A DNA stretch of 64,000 nt from Bifidobacterium reuteri DSM 23975 (lineage in GTDB: Bacteria > Actinomycetota > Actinomycetes > Actinomycetales > Bifidobacteriaceae). Numbering within the stretch: the stretch's first letter is position 1; every line of letters starts with the position of its first letter. Position numbers and translations under genes: made by a program. The notes under the pieces were generated by a model. The model ran no database searches and was not told the origin of the DNA. It worked only from the letters and a program-made list of their open reading frames with translations. Positions 17,816-26,763 of the stretch are shown here, piece after piece. Where the stretch lies: positions 62,001 through 126,000 of the forward strand of contig NZ_JGZK01000004.1 in NCBI RefSeq assembly GCF_000741695.1, given 5' to 3'.

Positions 17816-18523
17816 TTATGCTGGTTTGCCGCCTGTTATTTGGTCCAGCCCCGATTGATACCAGGCTATGGCGATTTGAACCCGGTCCCGCATGTGCATT
17901 CTGGCCAATATGCGGCTTACCGTGCGCCGTACCGATGTCGTTTCGATGAATAGGCGCTCCGCGATTTCCTGATTGGACAAGCCTGCCGCCACGAGTTCCG
18001 CGACTTCACGTTCCCGCTTGGAAAGTCCGTCGAATAGGCTTCGTAGCAGCTTGATGCGGGTGTTGTCCGATATGGGCCGAACCCCGCGATTGAGCACTTC
18101 ACCGGTGATTCTCGGTGTCAATACCGCATCTCCGTTATGCACGGCGTGTACGGCGTCACGTAGCTGTTTGGGGGTCGCATCCTTGAGCAGGAATCCGGAT
18201 GCCCCGCGCGCCAATCCGTCGAAGGCGTAATCGTCCTCATCGTATGTGGTCAGGATCAGTATCTGGATTTGGGGGAATTGCTCCTTGATGATGCCCGTCG
18301 CCTCTATGCCGTCCATGACGGGCATGCGCACGTCCATCAGAATCACGTCAGGCAGTTGCTGCGGTGATTGCCGTAGGAACTCGATTGCTTGGGCGCCGTC
18401 CGCGGCCTGTGAGCTGACGATGATGTTCGGATCGTTGTTCAGCATCATCATGAAGCCGGTGCGCGCCCCTCGCATGTCATCGACCAGCATGACCTTGATG
18501 ATGTCGTCTCTTGCATCCTTCAT
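17816..18523 (-). CDS. NarL/LuxR-family response regulator of the lasso cluster
   Basis: 235 residues. The receiver domain (KVMLVDDMRGARTGF, phospho-Asp in DVILMDVRMPVMDG) is followed by a LuxR HTH (LSKREREVAELVAAGLSNQEIA). Start at 18523 has a GGAAGA site. It pairs with the kinase just upstream, 16 bases apart. It is a paralogue of the regulator at 2503, sharing LILTTYDEDDYAF and GASGFLLKD. Confidence 0.94.
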   Translation of the reverse strand: MKDARDDIIKVMLVDDMRGARTGFMMMLNNDPNIIVSSQAADGAQAIEFLRQSPQQLPDVILMDVRMPVMDGIEATGIIKEQFPQIQILILTTYDEDDYAFDGLARGASGFLLKDATPKQLRDAVHAVHNGDAVLTPRITGEVLNRGVRPISDNTRIKLLRSLFDGLSKREREVAELVAAGLSNQEIAERLFIETTSVRRTVSRILARMHMRDRVQIAIAWYQSGLDQITGGKPA

Positions 18524-18539
18524 GGTTCTTCCGTTTCTT

Positions 18540-19865
18540 TCAGGGGATTAGTGCCTTGACCGCCCAGCCATTGCCGTATGGCCCATAGGACAGGGTGCCG
18601 CCCATTTTCGCAAGGCGTTGGGAGAGTCGTTGCAGTCCGGTTCCACCTGTCGGCTTCCCGCTTTGACCGGATGCCTCGCCGGTGGTGTCGTGTCCGGAGA
18701 CGTGTCCATCGTTGCGGATCGTGATTGCTGTTCCGCCATCACGGTAATGATTCCAGGAGACGGCAATGCGGGTCAGTCCCGCGCCGTGCCGAAGGGCATT
18801 GGTCAGTGCCTCGCGAGTGACGGCGAAGCATAAATCCGAACGGCGGGGATCCTCGACGCGTCTTCCCGTTTCGGTGAACACGACGATGATTCCGGTTGAG
18901 CGTATGTGTTCCAGTACGGGTCTGATATCGTCCCAATCCCGTAAACGAAGGATGTCATCCTGATTCACTGGTTCAAGACCGACCTGTTCCAAAGACGGCT
19001 GCGATTCCTCTTCATTGAAGACCTTTAAGATGCGGCGCGTATCACCCAGACTGTCCTTCGCAATCGATGTGATCTCCGCTAAGACATCGGCCAGTTGCGG
19101 GTCGGAATAGCCGCCGTTCCTTATGCAGTCCTCGCCTCCCTGCGATAACGCGATGATCGAGGTCAATCCATGACCGACGCTGTCATGCAGTTCGTTGGCC
19201 ATGCGAAGGCGCCGTTCCGTACGATTCTTCTCCTCCGCCAGTATTGCGGCCTTTCGCCGTGCCTCGGACAGCAGCCTATTCGCCGTTCGCCGTTCCCGCA
19301 CTATGGACAACAGTGAGGATGCGATGCCGGCCAAAGCGACGGAATACAGTAACGCCAAATACTGAGGCTGTAGATAGGAGGGATAGATGCATTGCATTGC
19401 GATCATGCAGATCATGGCCAGATCGCACATGGCCTGGGCATACAGGGGAAGCCGAATGCACAGATAGAGCACCAGGATAAGCGCGACCTGCGTGTATGAG
19501 TGCAGGCCAACGCCGAACAGGACGCCCAGGGAGAGTTCTATGAATTCCAAGGCCAGCAACGCCACGGGGCTTCTGGACCTTAACGTCACGTTTATGGCTC
19601 CTAAAACCAGCAGTATGAGGAAGTACCATATCCCCGCTCCCTCGTTGAGGAACCGGATAAACGAATATCCTGTGCCGATTGCCATCCGCTCTTTCACATA
19701 ATCGCGGATCAGCACGCCCATCGTGCCAACGATGCAGATCAGAGTCGTCGTGAAACGAAGCAGGCGTTCCCCTTTGAGCTGACGAAGCCATAGGATCAAT
19801 CGATCCCGCGGGGTGACGGCCAGCGTTTGTCCCCCATCTGATGACTTACCCCGGCGTGAGCCCAT
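18540..19865 (-). CDS. NarL-type sensor histidine kinase of the lasso cluster
   Basis: About 441 residues. Five or six hydrophobic segments (LLRFTTTLICIVGTMGVLI to ALLYSVALAGIASSLLS) precede the phospho-acceptor box MANELHDSVGHGLTSIIALS and an ATPase domain with REALTNALRHGAG and GGTGLQRLSQRL. ATG at 19865 has a distant GAGGA; a GTG at 19892 is an alternative start. It is closely related in its cytoplasmic half to the kinase at 3183, so the two RiPP clusters appear to have related sensors. Confidence 0.9.
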   Translation of the reverse strand: MGSRRGKSSDGGQTLAVTPRDRLILWLRQLKGERLLRFTTTLICIVGTMGVLIRDYVKERMAIGTGYSFIRFLNEGAGIWYFLILLVLGAINVTLRSRSPVALLALEFIELSLGVLFGVGLHSYTQVALILVLYLCIRLPLYAQAMCDLAMICMIAMQCIYPSYLQPQYLALLYSVALAGIASSLLSIVRERRTANRLLSEARRKAAILAEEKNRTERRLRMANELHDSVGHGLTSIIALSQGGEDCIRNGGYSDPQLADVLAEITSIAKDSLGDTRRILKVFNEEESQPSLEQVGLEPVNQDDILRLRDWDDIRPVLEHIRSTGIIVVFTETGRRVEDPRRSDLCFAVTREALTNALRHGAGLTRIAVSWNHYRDGGTAITIRNDGHVSGHDTTGEASGQSGKPTGGTGLQRLSQRLAKMGGTLSYGPYGNGWAVKALIP

Positions 19866-20384
19866 AATGAGGCGGTTCCTCGCAACCTGCACCTTACGCC
19901 TTCTTCGTTGTCCGAGAATACAGCTCTCCCATTATCTACGATTCGAGGCTCGCATGTCCATGACCTGGCTCCTGTTTGACATCTACGGATGACAGTAACT
20001 TATCGCGGACTTCCCGCTCCGCTTGCGGAGAGAATGCTCCAGGCGGGGCTGTTCGACATACTCTCCGCAATCGGCGCGGGAACGCGGCCCCGGGCCATGC
20101 GCTACGCGCATGACCGTGTTGCTTGGCCGCTCGCATGCTCGCGGCGGTGGGCCGCGCGGAATCTGACGAGGGGTTTGCGGCCACCACCAGCATGCCATGC
20201 GCTCCGTCTGTGTTCCCTGCGCCGTGTCCCGCGCCGCTCCCGTGCCTGCGCTGCGACGGCGGACCAGCATGCCGTCTTCGCTACGGCCCGGATCGTCGCG
20301 GTCCACGCCTCCGGTCTCTCCGCCTACGCGCATGGCAGGCGGGTGGTGTCCGAAATGGAAACCACACGGAAAGGACCGATGGAC
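19866..20384. other. Gene-poor boundary between RiPP island and conjugative element
   Basis: About 500 bases with no supportable gene. A long open frame from 19989 encodes an Arg/Cys/Ala-rich stretch unlike a protein, so I treat it as non-coding. It contains short GC-rich hairpins, CTCCGC-TT-GCGGAG (20017-20030) and ATGCGC-TAC-GCGCAT (20097-20111). A degenerate relative of the TCATC hairpin lies near 19972. It is the probable left part of the conjugative element. Confidence 0.6.
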
Positions 20385-21002
20385 ATGAACGACATGGTGG
20401 ACACCCGCATGGCGGGAACCGGACTGGCGAAACGCGTACGCGACGGGTTTCTTCAGGACCGGCGTGAACTTGGACCGGCGCAAGCGGACGACAAGTGGTT
20501 CGCGCCCCTGATGGACAGGTGGAACGGCCTGCTGTCGCGCGACGAGGGCGGCTTCTCCCATGAGGAGCGCGTCACGCTGGCGGTGCTGATGACCGAGTGC
20601 CTGAGCATGCGGGACGCGCTGATACTCGCATCGCTGCGCGAAATGGGCGGCGGCGAACTGCACATGCTGTACGCCCAGCCGCATTCGATGGAATCGGCGG
20701 CCGTGGTCATGCGCGAACTGTCACGGGCGTTCAAGGACGCCGACTACCAGCCGGACACGCGACGCGGGGAACGCGCGACGGCGTTGCTGGAATCGGTGAC
20801 GGCCGACGCGCCGGACGGATACGAGGCGCAGCCGATGGCGTCGTGCGCGTACCTGCTGTGGATGGCCGACCGTTCGACCGCCGCCGCGGTGCGCGCGCTC
20901 AAGGCCTTGGCCTTGGATGACGACTGTTCGCTGGCGTCCCTCGTGCTCGCGGCCAGCGAACACGGCATCCGCCCCGCATGGACGGAACGCCGCCGCCACT
21001 GA
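20385..21002 (+). CDS. DUF4192-like protein
   Basis: 205 residues. Of several nearby ATGs, 20385 has the best-spaced AAAGGA. The C-terminal half (ASCAYLLWMADRSTAAAVRAL, then CSLASLVLAASEHGIRPAW) resembles the DUF4192 family found in actinobacterial genomes and mobile elements. Its function is unknown. It lies 89 bases before parB and is likely co-transcribed. Confidence 0.75.
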   Translation: MNDMVDTRMAGTGLAKRVRDGFLQDRRELGPAQADDKWFAPLMDRWNGLLSRDEGGFSHEERVTLAVLMTECLSMRDALILASLREMGGGELHMLYAQPHSMESAAVVMRELSRAFKDADYQPDTRRGERATALLESVTADAPDGYEAQPMASCAYLLWMADRSTAAAVRALKALALDDDCSLASLVLAASEHGIRPAWTERRRH

Positions 21003-21091
21003 ACGTCGGCCGCGGATTCAATCCGGTCGGGGCTTCCGACGCCGGAAGCCCCGACCAATCCCAATCATCCGATTTTTTCAAGGAGACAATC

Positions 21092-22651
21092 ATGGAAACC
21101 GCAATCATCGAACGTCCCGTAATGACCGACGAGAGCATGGACGAATCGAACATCGTCATGCTGGACGTGGGTCTCATCGACCCGAACCCCGCGAACCCGC
21201 GCCGTGACGTGGGCGACGTGTCGGAACTCGCGGATTCGATACGCGCGCAGGGCATCCGGCAGAACCTGCTCGTCACTCCCACGCCGCGGGGACGCTACCT
21301 GCTCGTCATCGGGCATCGTCGCCTCGCCGCCGCCAAACTCGCCGGATTGAGCCGGGTGCCCGCCGTGGTGGCCGATTTGTCGGAACGGGAGCAACGCGAG
21401 CTCATGCTCGTGGAGAACAGCCAGCGCGCCGACCTGACCGTCATCGAGGAGGCCGACGGCTATCAGGGGCTTCTCGATTTGGGCGTGGGCGTGGACGAGG
21501 CGGCGCAACGTACCGGCCGTTCCGTGTCATTGGTGCGCCGACGCCTGAAGATAGCCGCCATCGGCGAGAACGCGCGAAGCAAGGCCGGAACCGCCCAGCT
21601 GAGCATCGACGACTGGGAAACCATCGCCGACTTCGACCGGTATCCGGACCTTCAGGAACGGCTCGCCGAGGCGGCGGGCGGCAAGAACTGGAACATGGCC
21701 GTCAAGCACGCCCGGCAGGAGCGGACATGGCGCGAATGGCTCGACACGGCGAGAGCCGAATTGGAACGCATGGGCATCGACGCGGCCGACGAACAACCGA
21801 ACACGGACGGCTGGTATGACTCGCCGAAGGGATTGCGACGCACCACGATGCTGACCACGGGCGACATCGCCAAGGCCATCGACGCATGGCGCGACTCCCA
21901 TGACGGTGCCACGCCCGTCGTGGGGGTGCGGGCCGAAGGCGCGTCATGGGCGCGCGGCATCGTCCTGTACGAGACCGTGGACGAGGAGGCGGAGACCGCG
22001 GCCCGCGAGGCGCGGGAGGCGCGTTGGCGAGAGGAACGGGAACGCGAGGAACGCGAGACGGCACCGGCCAAGGAGTTCGCGCGGGCAAGCCGTGATTTGC
22101 GCATCGCGTTCGTGACGCATCTCATGGAACTGAAATCCCAGCCGAAAGGCATCGGCAGGGCCGTCGCCCTGCTGTCCGCGAGATTCGCGCTCGATGCGCT
22201 CACCGAGGGATTCGACCAATGGGACAGTCACGCCGAAGACGTCTGGGGGCAAATCACCGGCATCGACACGACGGGCGACGGCGCCGATGCCGAGGAGCCG
22301 GAGAGCGAGGCCGAAGACCCGTTACGCGCGTCCGTCACCGCGATGATTGCCGGCGACCCGCAACGGGCCGCGTTCGGACTGCTCTACGCGTTGGCCGAGG
22401 AACGCGTCAGCTGGGAAACGTGGCGCGGCGCGGCGACCATCGCGGAACACGCCGCGCCACTGTACGAGGCTTTGGAAACGCTCGGCTACCGCACCTCGGA
22501 CACGGAGACCGAAGCCCTCAACGGCTCCCTCGCGCCAATCGATGACGACGACAATGGCGGGGATGCCGGCATAGGGCAGGACGGCGAACCGGACGACGAC
22601 GGGACGTCGCAGACCGACGACGCATCCGGCGAACCGGAAGACGCCGAATAG
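21092..22651 (+). CDS. ParB/RepB-family nuclease-fold DNA-binding protein
   Basis: 519 residues, start behind AAGGAGA. The ParB N-terminal motifs are present: VGLIDPNPANPR, ELADSIRAQGIRQNLLV, the arginine-rich box VIGHRRLAAAKLAG and ENSQRADLTVIEEA. These are followed by an HTH region around VDEAAQRTGRSVSLVRRRL. The second half is acidic and variable (EEREREERET, DDNGGDAGIGQDGEPDDDG). No parA is nearby, so it is more likely an element-encoded regulator or stabiliser than the chromosomal segregation protein. Confidence 0.9.
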   Translation: METAIIERPVMTDESMDESNIVMLDVGLIDPNPANPRRDVGDVSELADSIRAQGIRQNLLVTPTPRGRYLLVIGHRRLAAAKLAGLSRVPAVVADLSEREQRELMLVENSQRADLTVIEEADGYQGLLDLGVGVDEAAQRTGRSVSLVRRRLKIAAIGENARSKAGTAQLSIDDWETIADFDRYPDLQERLAEAAGGKNWNMAVKHARQERTWREWLDTARAELERMGIDAADEQPNTDGWYDSPKGLRRTTMLTTGDIAKAIDAWRDSHDGATPVVGVRAEGASWARGIVLYETVDEEAETAAREAREARWREEREREERETAPAKEFARASRDLRIAFVTHLMELKSQPKGIGRAVALLSARFALDALTEGFDQWDSHAEDVWGQITGIDTTGDGADAEEPESEAEDPLRASVTAMIAGDPQRAAFGLLYALAEERVSWETWRGAATIAEHAAPLYEALETLGYRTSDTETEALNGSLAPIDDDDNGGDAGIGQDGEPDDDGTSQTDDASGEPEDAE

Positions 22652-22656
22652 ACGAC

Positions 22657-22694
22657 GGACTGGGCGGAACCGGAATACGGGTTCCGCCCAGTCC
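22657..22694 (+). terminator. Strong hairpin after parB
   Basis: GGACTGGGCGGAACC (22657-22671) pairs perfectly with GGTTCCGCCCAGTCC (22680-22694), a 15-base-pair GC-rich stem starting 5 bases after the parB stop. A minus-strand gene converges from the other side. Confidence 0.85.
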
Positions 22695-22766
22695 GGGCGC
22701 GGACGGCGAAACGTGACGGCGCATGCGCGCCCGCACCTGCCGGAGCCAAGCGGCGGCGGGTGACGC

Positions 22767-23099
22767 TCAGCCGTGGCGGGCGGAGCGTCGTCGGAGCCGC
22801 GCGTCGCACCAATCCATGAGCATGCTCGCAAGCACGGCCGTGAGGAACGCGGCGACGATTAACGTGAAAGAGCCGTCCAATGCCGGAGCGTCCGAGCCGG
22901 CGAGGAAATGCATGAGCAGGAACGCCAGCATGAGCAATCCCGACAGCATGGCGAACGCCGTGAACACGGAATTCGCGAGGAACACCACGAGCCGCAACGG
23001 GTGCGCGAGCAGGGCAAGGCACGAGGCCACGCCCCGCATCAGCGTGCGTATCACGCCCGTCGCCAGCGACAGGCCAAGCATCACCAGCAGCATCGGCAT
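22767..23099 (-). CDS. Small membrane protein of the conjugative element
   Basis: 110 residues, ATG at 23099 behind GGGAGG. It has three or four hydrophobic segments (MPMLLVMLGLSLATGVI, LRLVVFLANSVFTAFAMLSG, FTLIVAAFLTAVLASMLMDW). No family recognised. It follows the gene at 23128 in the same orientation. Confidence 0.7.
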   Translation of the reverse strand: MPMLLVMLGLSLATGVIRTLMRGVASCLALLAHPLRLVVFLANSVFTAFAMLSGLLMLAFLLMHFLAGSDAPALDGSFTLIVAAFLTAVLASMLMDWCDARLRRRSARHG

Positions 23100-23127
23100 C
23101 GCCGTCACCTCCCGTATGTCGCCAATG

Positions 23128-23634
23128 TCATCCAGCGTAGCCGCCAGGACGCGGGAAACCGAATCGCAACCCCTCCGGGTCCAATCCAATCGAACCGGAC
23201 GTGTCAGCATCCATGGCATCAGCCGCATTCTCCGTTGCGGCGTTGTCCTTCGTCAGGGCAGTCTCCGGCGCATCGGCGGCGGATGCCGGTCGGCCGCCGG
23301 ATTCGACGGCCGAATCCGCGCCATCATGGATTTCGCCATGGCTATCGGCGGGATTGGCATGTCCGTAGTCGGGCGTGACGGCATGGAACGCCATGCCCGT
23401 CTCCCTCGGCTCCATCCTGAGCGTGCGCACAAGCTGGGCGCGCGGCATGTGATGGTCGTCGCAGAACGACTGGACGGCGTCGCGGAATCGTTCCGCGGCC
23501 CAGCGCATGTCGTCCAGCAGGATGCCCAAACGCGACAGTTCGCCGCGTTTGCGCCGAAGCGCCTCCAACTCGGCATCCAATGCGTTGTCGGCGATGGCGC
23601 GCATCGCCCGGTTGCGTTCCCTCGGCTTCGCCAT
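23128..23634 (-). CDS. Hypothetical coiled-coil protein of the conjugative element
   Basis: 168 residues, ATG at 23634 behind GAGGAG. The N-terminus is a basic, likely coiled-coil stretch (NALDAELEALRRKRGELSRL), and the second half is low-complexity Ala/Asp/Glu-rich. It is divergent from mobC across the candidate transfer origin. Function not recognised. Confidence 0.65.
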   Translation of the reverse strand: MAKPRERNRAMRAIADNALDAELEALRRKRGELSRLGILLDDMRWAAERFRDAVQSFCDDHHMPRAQLVRTLRMEPRETGMAFHAVTPDYGHANPADSHGEIHDGADSAVESGGRPASAADAPETALTKDNAATENAADAMDADTSGSIGLDPEGLRFGFPRPGGYAG

Positions 23635-23802
23635 GACGGTCTCCTCACGGTGATTGTTCTTCGTTGCCCCGCATCGTAGAACGACGCCGGCCATGATGCC
23701 GGCGGACACGAAAACGGAACCGGCACCGGCATGCGAAACGTGACATGGAGTCCGCCGCGCATGGCGTGGCACGAAGGTGAAACTGACCGGTGCCGCAACC
23801 AT

Positions 23803-23882
23803 CCCTCCCCGGAGGGGCGGTTGGTGTGCAGCAAGCATCGCCGGTGTACGTACACCGGCGCGGCCCCGCGAAGCTCGGGGCC
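23803..23882. other. Candidate oriT: nested inverted repeats upstream of mobC
   Basis: In 80 bases there are CCCTCC-CC-GGAGGG (23803-23816), a perfect 22-base palindrome centred on GTAC (23839-23860), and GGCCCCG-CGAAGCT-CGGGGCC (23862-23882). The cluster lies 40 bases before the mobC gene and two genes before nothing else on that strand, the usual place for a MOBP-type transfer origin. The nick site itself cannot be named from sequence alone. Confidence 0.55.
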
Positions 23883-23923
23883 GATCGCGGGACACCCGTG
23901 GAACCCGATATGAGGAGGCGCCG

Positions 23924-24328
23924 ATGGGCTGGAAAGGCAACCGTTCCAGGACGATCCGCAAGACGGTCACGTTCAGCGAGGAGGAATGGCGGTGGGTGGC
24001 GGACTCGCTCAAAGTGGAGAACCGTCAGCGTATCCAAGCCGGGCTCAGGCCCGTGGGATGGATGGCGTTCGCCCGCAACCGGATCAGATGCGCCCACCGC
24101 GTCAACATCACCGTGCCCGCGAACCTGCATGACGTGAGCGCCCAACTGGCGAGGATCGGCAACAACGTCAACCAGATCGCCCGTCACGCGAACACCACGC
24201 GGGAGACGGACCTGGCCATGCTCTCGCGCGTGTTCGACGAGCTGCGCCAGGCGGAACGACTGGTCGCGGGCCTGAGCATCCGGGTGGAGACCGACGTCGA
24301 CCCCAAAGGGGTGCCCGAATGGCTGTAG
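23924..24328 (+). CDS. mobC: MobC-like relaxosome accessory protein
   Basis: 134 residues, start behind GAGGAGG. It has a ribbon-helix-helix-like N-terminus (RKTVTFSEEEWRWVADSL) and the hallmark MobC stretch LARIGNNVNQIARHAN. It binds near oriT and helps the relaxase open the DNA. The end overlaps the relaxase start by 10 bases. Confidence 0.9.
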   Translation: MGWKGNRSRTIRKTVTFSEEEWRWVADSLKVENRQRIQAGLRPVGWMAFARNRIRCAHRVNITVPANLHDVSAQLARIGNNVNQIARHANTTRETDLAMLSRVFDELRQAERLVAGLSIRVETDVDPKGVPEWL

Positions 24329-25770
24329 TCAAGATCGGCAAGATCAAAAGCACGCTCGCCCGCAGCATCGCCTACGTGACGAACCCGGCCAAGACCGACG
24401 GCTACCGGTGGGCCTCGACCACCGTCGGCGATGACATCACGGACGCCGAGTCCATCGCCCGCGGCTTCGAACGTGCGTTGGACGCCACGAAAGGCGGCTC
24501 ACGCCGACGGGGCGCCGTGTTGGCGCTGCACGTGATCCAATCGTTCGATCCCACCGACCAGGTCACGCCCCGATTGGCGCATCTGATCGGGGAACGGTTC
24601 GTCCGGGAGATCACCGGAGGCACGCACGACTACGTGATCGCCACCCACACCGACAGGTCCCACATGCACAACCACATCCTCATCTGCCCGGCAGACCGGA
24701 TTACGGGCAAGGCCCTGCGTCTGCGGAAAGGGACTTTGGGCGAATGGCGGAAGATCAGCGACCGGCTGTGCCGCGAATACGGGCTGCACATCCTCATGCC
24801 GGAACAGTCCGGGCGCGTGGCCCCGTCGATCGGGGAACTCCACCTGAGCGCCAGAGGCGGCAACCTCAAGGACCGGCTGCGCACCAGCATCGACACGGCC
24901 TGCATGAACGCCCATGACTTCGCGGGATTCCGCCGCGAACTCGCGACGCTCGGCGTCAACGCGACCGTTCGCGGCGGACGCATCACCTACACGTCATGCG
25001 GGCAGACCCGCGGAATCCGAGACCGGCGACTGGGCGTGGCGTACAACATGCTCGCCGTCATGGGCAAGATCCACCGGCGCACGCTCAGCGAGATCATCTT
25101 CCATGAGGCCATGATCACCCGTCGGACGGATACGGCGGTGACCGTGCGGGTGCCCGGCACGCACGGACGCCTGCACCTGGCAATACCGTGCGACCGGCTC
25201 GTGCGCGACGGAAGGATCTGGCACGCCTACCTGTCCGACGACGTCAGACAGGTGCTCACCGACGGGAACGGCGGCTATGTGCGGTCAACGGACTGCGAGA
25301 GCCTGTACGCATGGTTCGCACGGCCCGCGCTGCGACTTGAGGACTACTGTCGGCAACGGTTCGACGGCCGGGACATGACCGGCGTGAACGGGCGCGCGCT
25401 GCGTCAGGCGATCGCCTGCGACCGGCTCGCCGACAGCCTGCGCGAGCTCAATGTGCTCGCCCAAGTCATTGATGAGGGCGACGGCCGATTGGCGACGCTC
25501 GGCCGACTCACCGACTCCGTCGAACGCAACGCGAAGCACATGCGCGCCCTGATCGCGCTCATCGCCGACAACCACGATCAGGGAGCCGACGCCACGGGAC
25601 TGGAAGCCCAGCTCGCCATCGAGGAGCAGGAGACCCGCAACCTGGCTTCCGACGCCCTCGCCCTGCGCCGGCTCATCGCCCGCACCGCGCCAGCCTCCGA
25701 ACGCTCCGACGGCGCACGGCGCGCGCAACGCCGCGATGACGGGCATCGTGTCCGCCGCAGGAACCGGTGA
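24319..25770 (+). CDS. MOBP-type relaxase / mobilisation nuclease
   Basis: 483 residues. Motif I is in SIAYVTNPAKTDGY, with the likely catalytic Tyr. The metal-binding His motif is IATHTDRSHMHNHILIC, with an earlier His in LALHVIQSF. It nicks oriT and leads the transferred strand. A basic Arg-rich tail (RRAQRRDDGHRVRRRNR) ends the protein. It forms a compact unit with mobC. Confidence 0.93.
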   Translation: MAVVKIGKIKSTLARSIAYVTNPAKTDGYRWASTTVGDDITDAESIARGFERALDATKGGSRRRGAVLALHVIQSFDPTDQVTPRLAHLIGERFVREITGGTHDYVIATHTDRSHMHNHILICPADRITGKALRLRKGTLGEWRKISDRLCREYGLHILMPEQSGRVAPSIGELHLSARGGNLKDRLRTSIDTACMNAHDFAGFRRELATLGVNATVRGGRITYTSCGQTRGIRDRRLGVAYNMLAVMGKIHRRTLSEIIFHEAMITRRTDTAVTVRVPGTHGRLHLAIPCDRLVRDGRIWHAYLSDDVRQVLTDGNGGYVRSTDCESLYAWFARPALRLEDYCRQRFDGRDMTGVNGRALRQAIACDRLADSLRELNVLAQVIDEGDGRLATLGRLTDSVERNAKHMRALIALIADNHDQGADATGLEAQLAIEEQETRNLASDALALRRLIARTAPASERSDGARRAQRRDDGHRVRRRNR

Positions 25771-25821
25771 GCCGGCGGAAGCTGGAACGCAACGAACCAC
25801 GACGGATGACGGGAGAATCCC

Positions 25822-26724
25822 ATGGCGGCCGAGGACCAGGCACAGGAACTCATGATGCGCGTCAGCGAGCAAGGCACACGCGTCATCATCGACGTGACCA
25901 AATACGGGCTCGACAAGGCGCTGCACCTGCTTGGCATCGGCGTGCACGCCACCGGCGAGACACTGCGGCGCATCAGGACCACCGGCAAGGTGGACGGCAA
26001 AACCCTGCATCGCACCGGCGAGCCGATCAACGTGCAGGAAGTCACCGGACGATACGCCCGGCAGCTCGAACACGACCTGAAAAAGGCCGGCATCACCTTC
26101 CACATCGAGCACGACCGCGACACCGGCCGCACCTTCCTCCACTTCCAAGGCAGGGACGCCGACGAGGTCAACCACGTCGTCTCGCGCATCGTCGAGCGCC
26201 TCAACCGGGAACTCGCCCAACAGGAGACCGCCACGATTCCCGAACCCGGTGGCGCCGACCACGCGCAGCCGTCCATGGAGACGACGCCGATGCCGGAACG
26301 GGAGGAGCCGAACCCGTTCCTCGAACCATCCGACGACGCGCTGCGCCTCGCCTTCGACGCCGAATCGCCATCGAACGGCCGGTTCGACTTCCGCACGGTG
26401 CCCTGGGACCGTGACGCCGCGATCATCACCGACCAGCTCGACCGGCTCCACATACCCCACCACACGCAACGGGTCGCCGACGACACGGTGCGCTTCACCT
26501 ACCCGGCCGGCCAGGCCAGACGTATCGCCGACGCGATCGAATCCCTGACCGCACGCTCGCGGGGCCTGGACTGGAGCCGCATGGACATCCCCGCCCCGGA
26601 CGGCGGCGTGCGACGCCCCAAAACCAAACAACAGACCCTGAACGACATCCGCAAGCGGGCCGGCAAACGCATCGAAGGCCAACGCCGCACCGCGCCCTCG
26701 AAACAACGCACCCGCACCCGGTGA
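25822..26724 (+). CDS. PcfB/DUF3801-like conjugation protein
   Basis: 300 residues. The N-terminal part (GLDKALHLLGIGVHATGETL, LKKAGITFHIEHD, DTGRTFLHFQGRDADEV) resembles PcfB/DUF3801 accessory proteins of Gram-positive conjugation systems. A second domain covers about 185-260. It ends in the motif TLNDIRKRAGKR and a basic tail, a pattern shared with three neighbouring proteins. PcfB-type proteins help dock the relaxosome to the coupling protein. Confidence 0.75.
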   Translation: MAAEDQAQELMMRVSEQGTRVIIDVTKYGLDKALHLLGIGVHATGETLRRIRTTGKVDGKTLHRTGEPINVQEVTGRYARQLEHDLKKAGITFHIEHDRDTGRTFLHFQGRDADEVNHVVSRIVERLNRELAQQETATIPEPGGADHAQPSMETTPMPEREEPNPFLEPSDDALRLAFDAESPSNGRFDFRTVPWDRDAAIITDQLDRLHIPHHTQRVADDTVRFTYPAGQARRIADAIESLTARSRGLDWSRMDIPAPDGGVRRPKTKQQTLNDIRKRAGKRIEGQRRTAPSKQRTRTR

Positions 26725-26763
26725 ACGGATGCGCGACGACCATGACCGGAAAGGAGCATCGCC

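Noticed and set aside
19970..19997. Possible fifth TCATC hairpin
   Set aside because: Arms GACATC and GATGAC do not pair fully; only a degenerate resemblance.
19989..20384. Long N-terminal extension in frame with the DUF4192 gene
   Set aside because: Its translation is Arg/Ala/Cys-rich without domain character and includes GC hairpins; the ATG at 20385 has the proper ribosome site.
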